Assembly: GCA_019925095.2 (NCBI GenBank)
Contig: CM034412.1
Location: 124,001 to 188,000 of the forward strand
Length of the DNA: 64,000 bases
Direction: 5' to 3'
Source: Dendrolimus kikuchii
Lineage: Eukaryota > Arthropoda > Insecta > Lepidoptera > Lasiocampidae
The position numbers and the translations under genes are program-made. Shown here in pieces: positions 63,636-64,000 of the stretch (position 1 is its first letter; every line of letters begins with the position of its first letter). The notes under the pieces were generated by a model, which was not told the DNA's origin, ran no database searches, and saw nothing but the letters and a program-made list of their open reading frames with translations.

Positions 63636-64000
63636 AATAAGCAAATATCATGTAAATATTTCTTTTTAATGTAATTAAATAGCTCATACAGTCGTTACGC
63701 TAAAATATTATGTTGTTTTAATCACACAATTGAAGTGAACGGGTGGTATGCAATTAACGAACGATGAACTAATGATCTAATTGCGATCAATATGGCGGAA
63801 CGTGTAGTGTGCATACACCGGCCGGTGACCACGCTCCGCTCCATTCCTCTCCGCTCCGCTGACTAGGCCGCAAGTACAGTTGGGTAGCTCTCTAATAGCA
63901 AAATTACATTGTTCTGTGACCTAATACAAAACAAAGATCTTTGATCCTCCTTTAGAATTCTTATAAATGGTTATCGCTTACTGAAAAAACAGACTTTTAT
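63636..64000. other. No gene seen; GC patch 63780-63870
   Basis: GTGCATACACCGGCCGGTGA and CTCCGCTCCATTCCTCTCCG stand out in AT-rich DNA; no open frame supports an exon. Confidence 0.35.

Overview
The window looks like AT-rich intergenic or intronic DNA from a lepidopteran (moth or butterfly). The evidence is the set of dispersed repeats: Helitron-like elements ending in CTAG|T, a poly(A)-tailed LINE 3' end carrying GTCGTAAGAGGCGACT, tRNA-derived SINEs, and R1-clade and Jockey/CR1-type reverse-transcriptase (RT) tails. There are no operons, rRNA genes, true tRNA genes or CRISPR arrays, and no intact long gene. Family names W, A, G, H, V, P, M, K, N, Q, S, T, U and Y are labels used only here.

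Host genes: one short segment reads as a conserved coding exon, at 49960-50118 (+). It is the start of a DM13 domain most like the Skeletor protein, with a GTGAGT donor. A second, weaker candidate is a GC-rich open segment with a splice-like left edge and a stop, at 8218-8426 (+).

Repeat layout: family W is a non-LTR retrotransposon whose 5'-truncated copies carry an RT C-terminal tail and end in (TATG)n. About 25 copies lie on both strands, many with 10-13 bp target-site duplications (TSDs). Family A is a poly(A)-tailed LINE 3' untranslated region with about 25 copies. Families G and H are tRNA-derived SINEs. Family V is the end of an RT-type element with a conserved WDATC...KRRKY domain. 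Other non-LTR tails are two R1-clade copies (36223-36799, 55200-55993), a RIVRRFL-type tail (12003-12300, 43771-44030), a Jockey/CR1-like tail (41600-42335) and an unclassified poly(A) insertion with a perfect 12-bp TSD (39348-39969). DNA elements include CTAG-ending Helitrons, inverted-repeat MITEs (40977, 43389, 49457), the foldback family P and traces of THAP-type sequence (46382, about 53180).

Structural history: from 27.4 to 32.7 kb there is a 2565-bp tandem duplication flanked and separated by W copies. The middle W copy is a left/right hybrid of the outer two, which places an unequal crossover in a 60-bp tract. Nested insertions with clean TSDs let the order of events be read at several sites (SINE in LINE, retroposon in SINE, LINE in RT element). 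Simple arrays include a 22-bp unit repeated 8 times (17642-17817) and a 21-bp unit repeated 4 times (34984-35067). I found no coherent multi-gene system; the interest lies in the host exon, the V element, the crossover scar and the nested elements. Coordinates of decayed repeats are approximate to about 10 bp.
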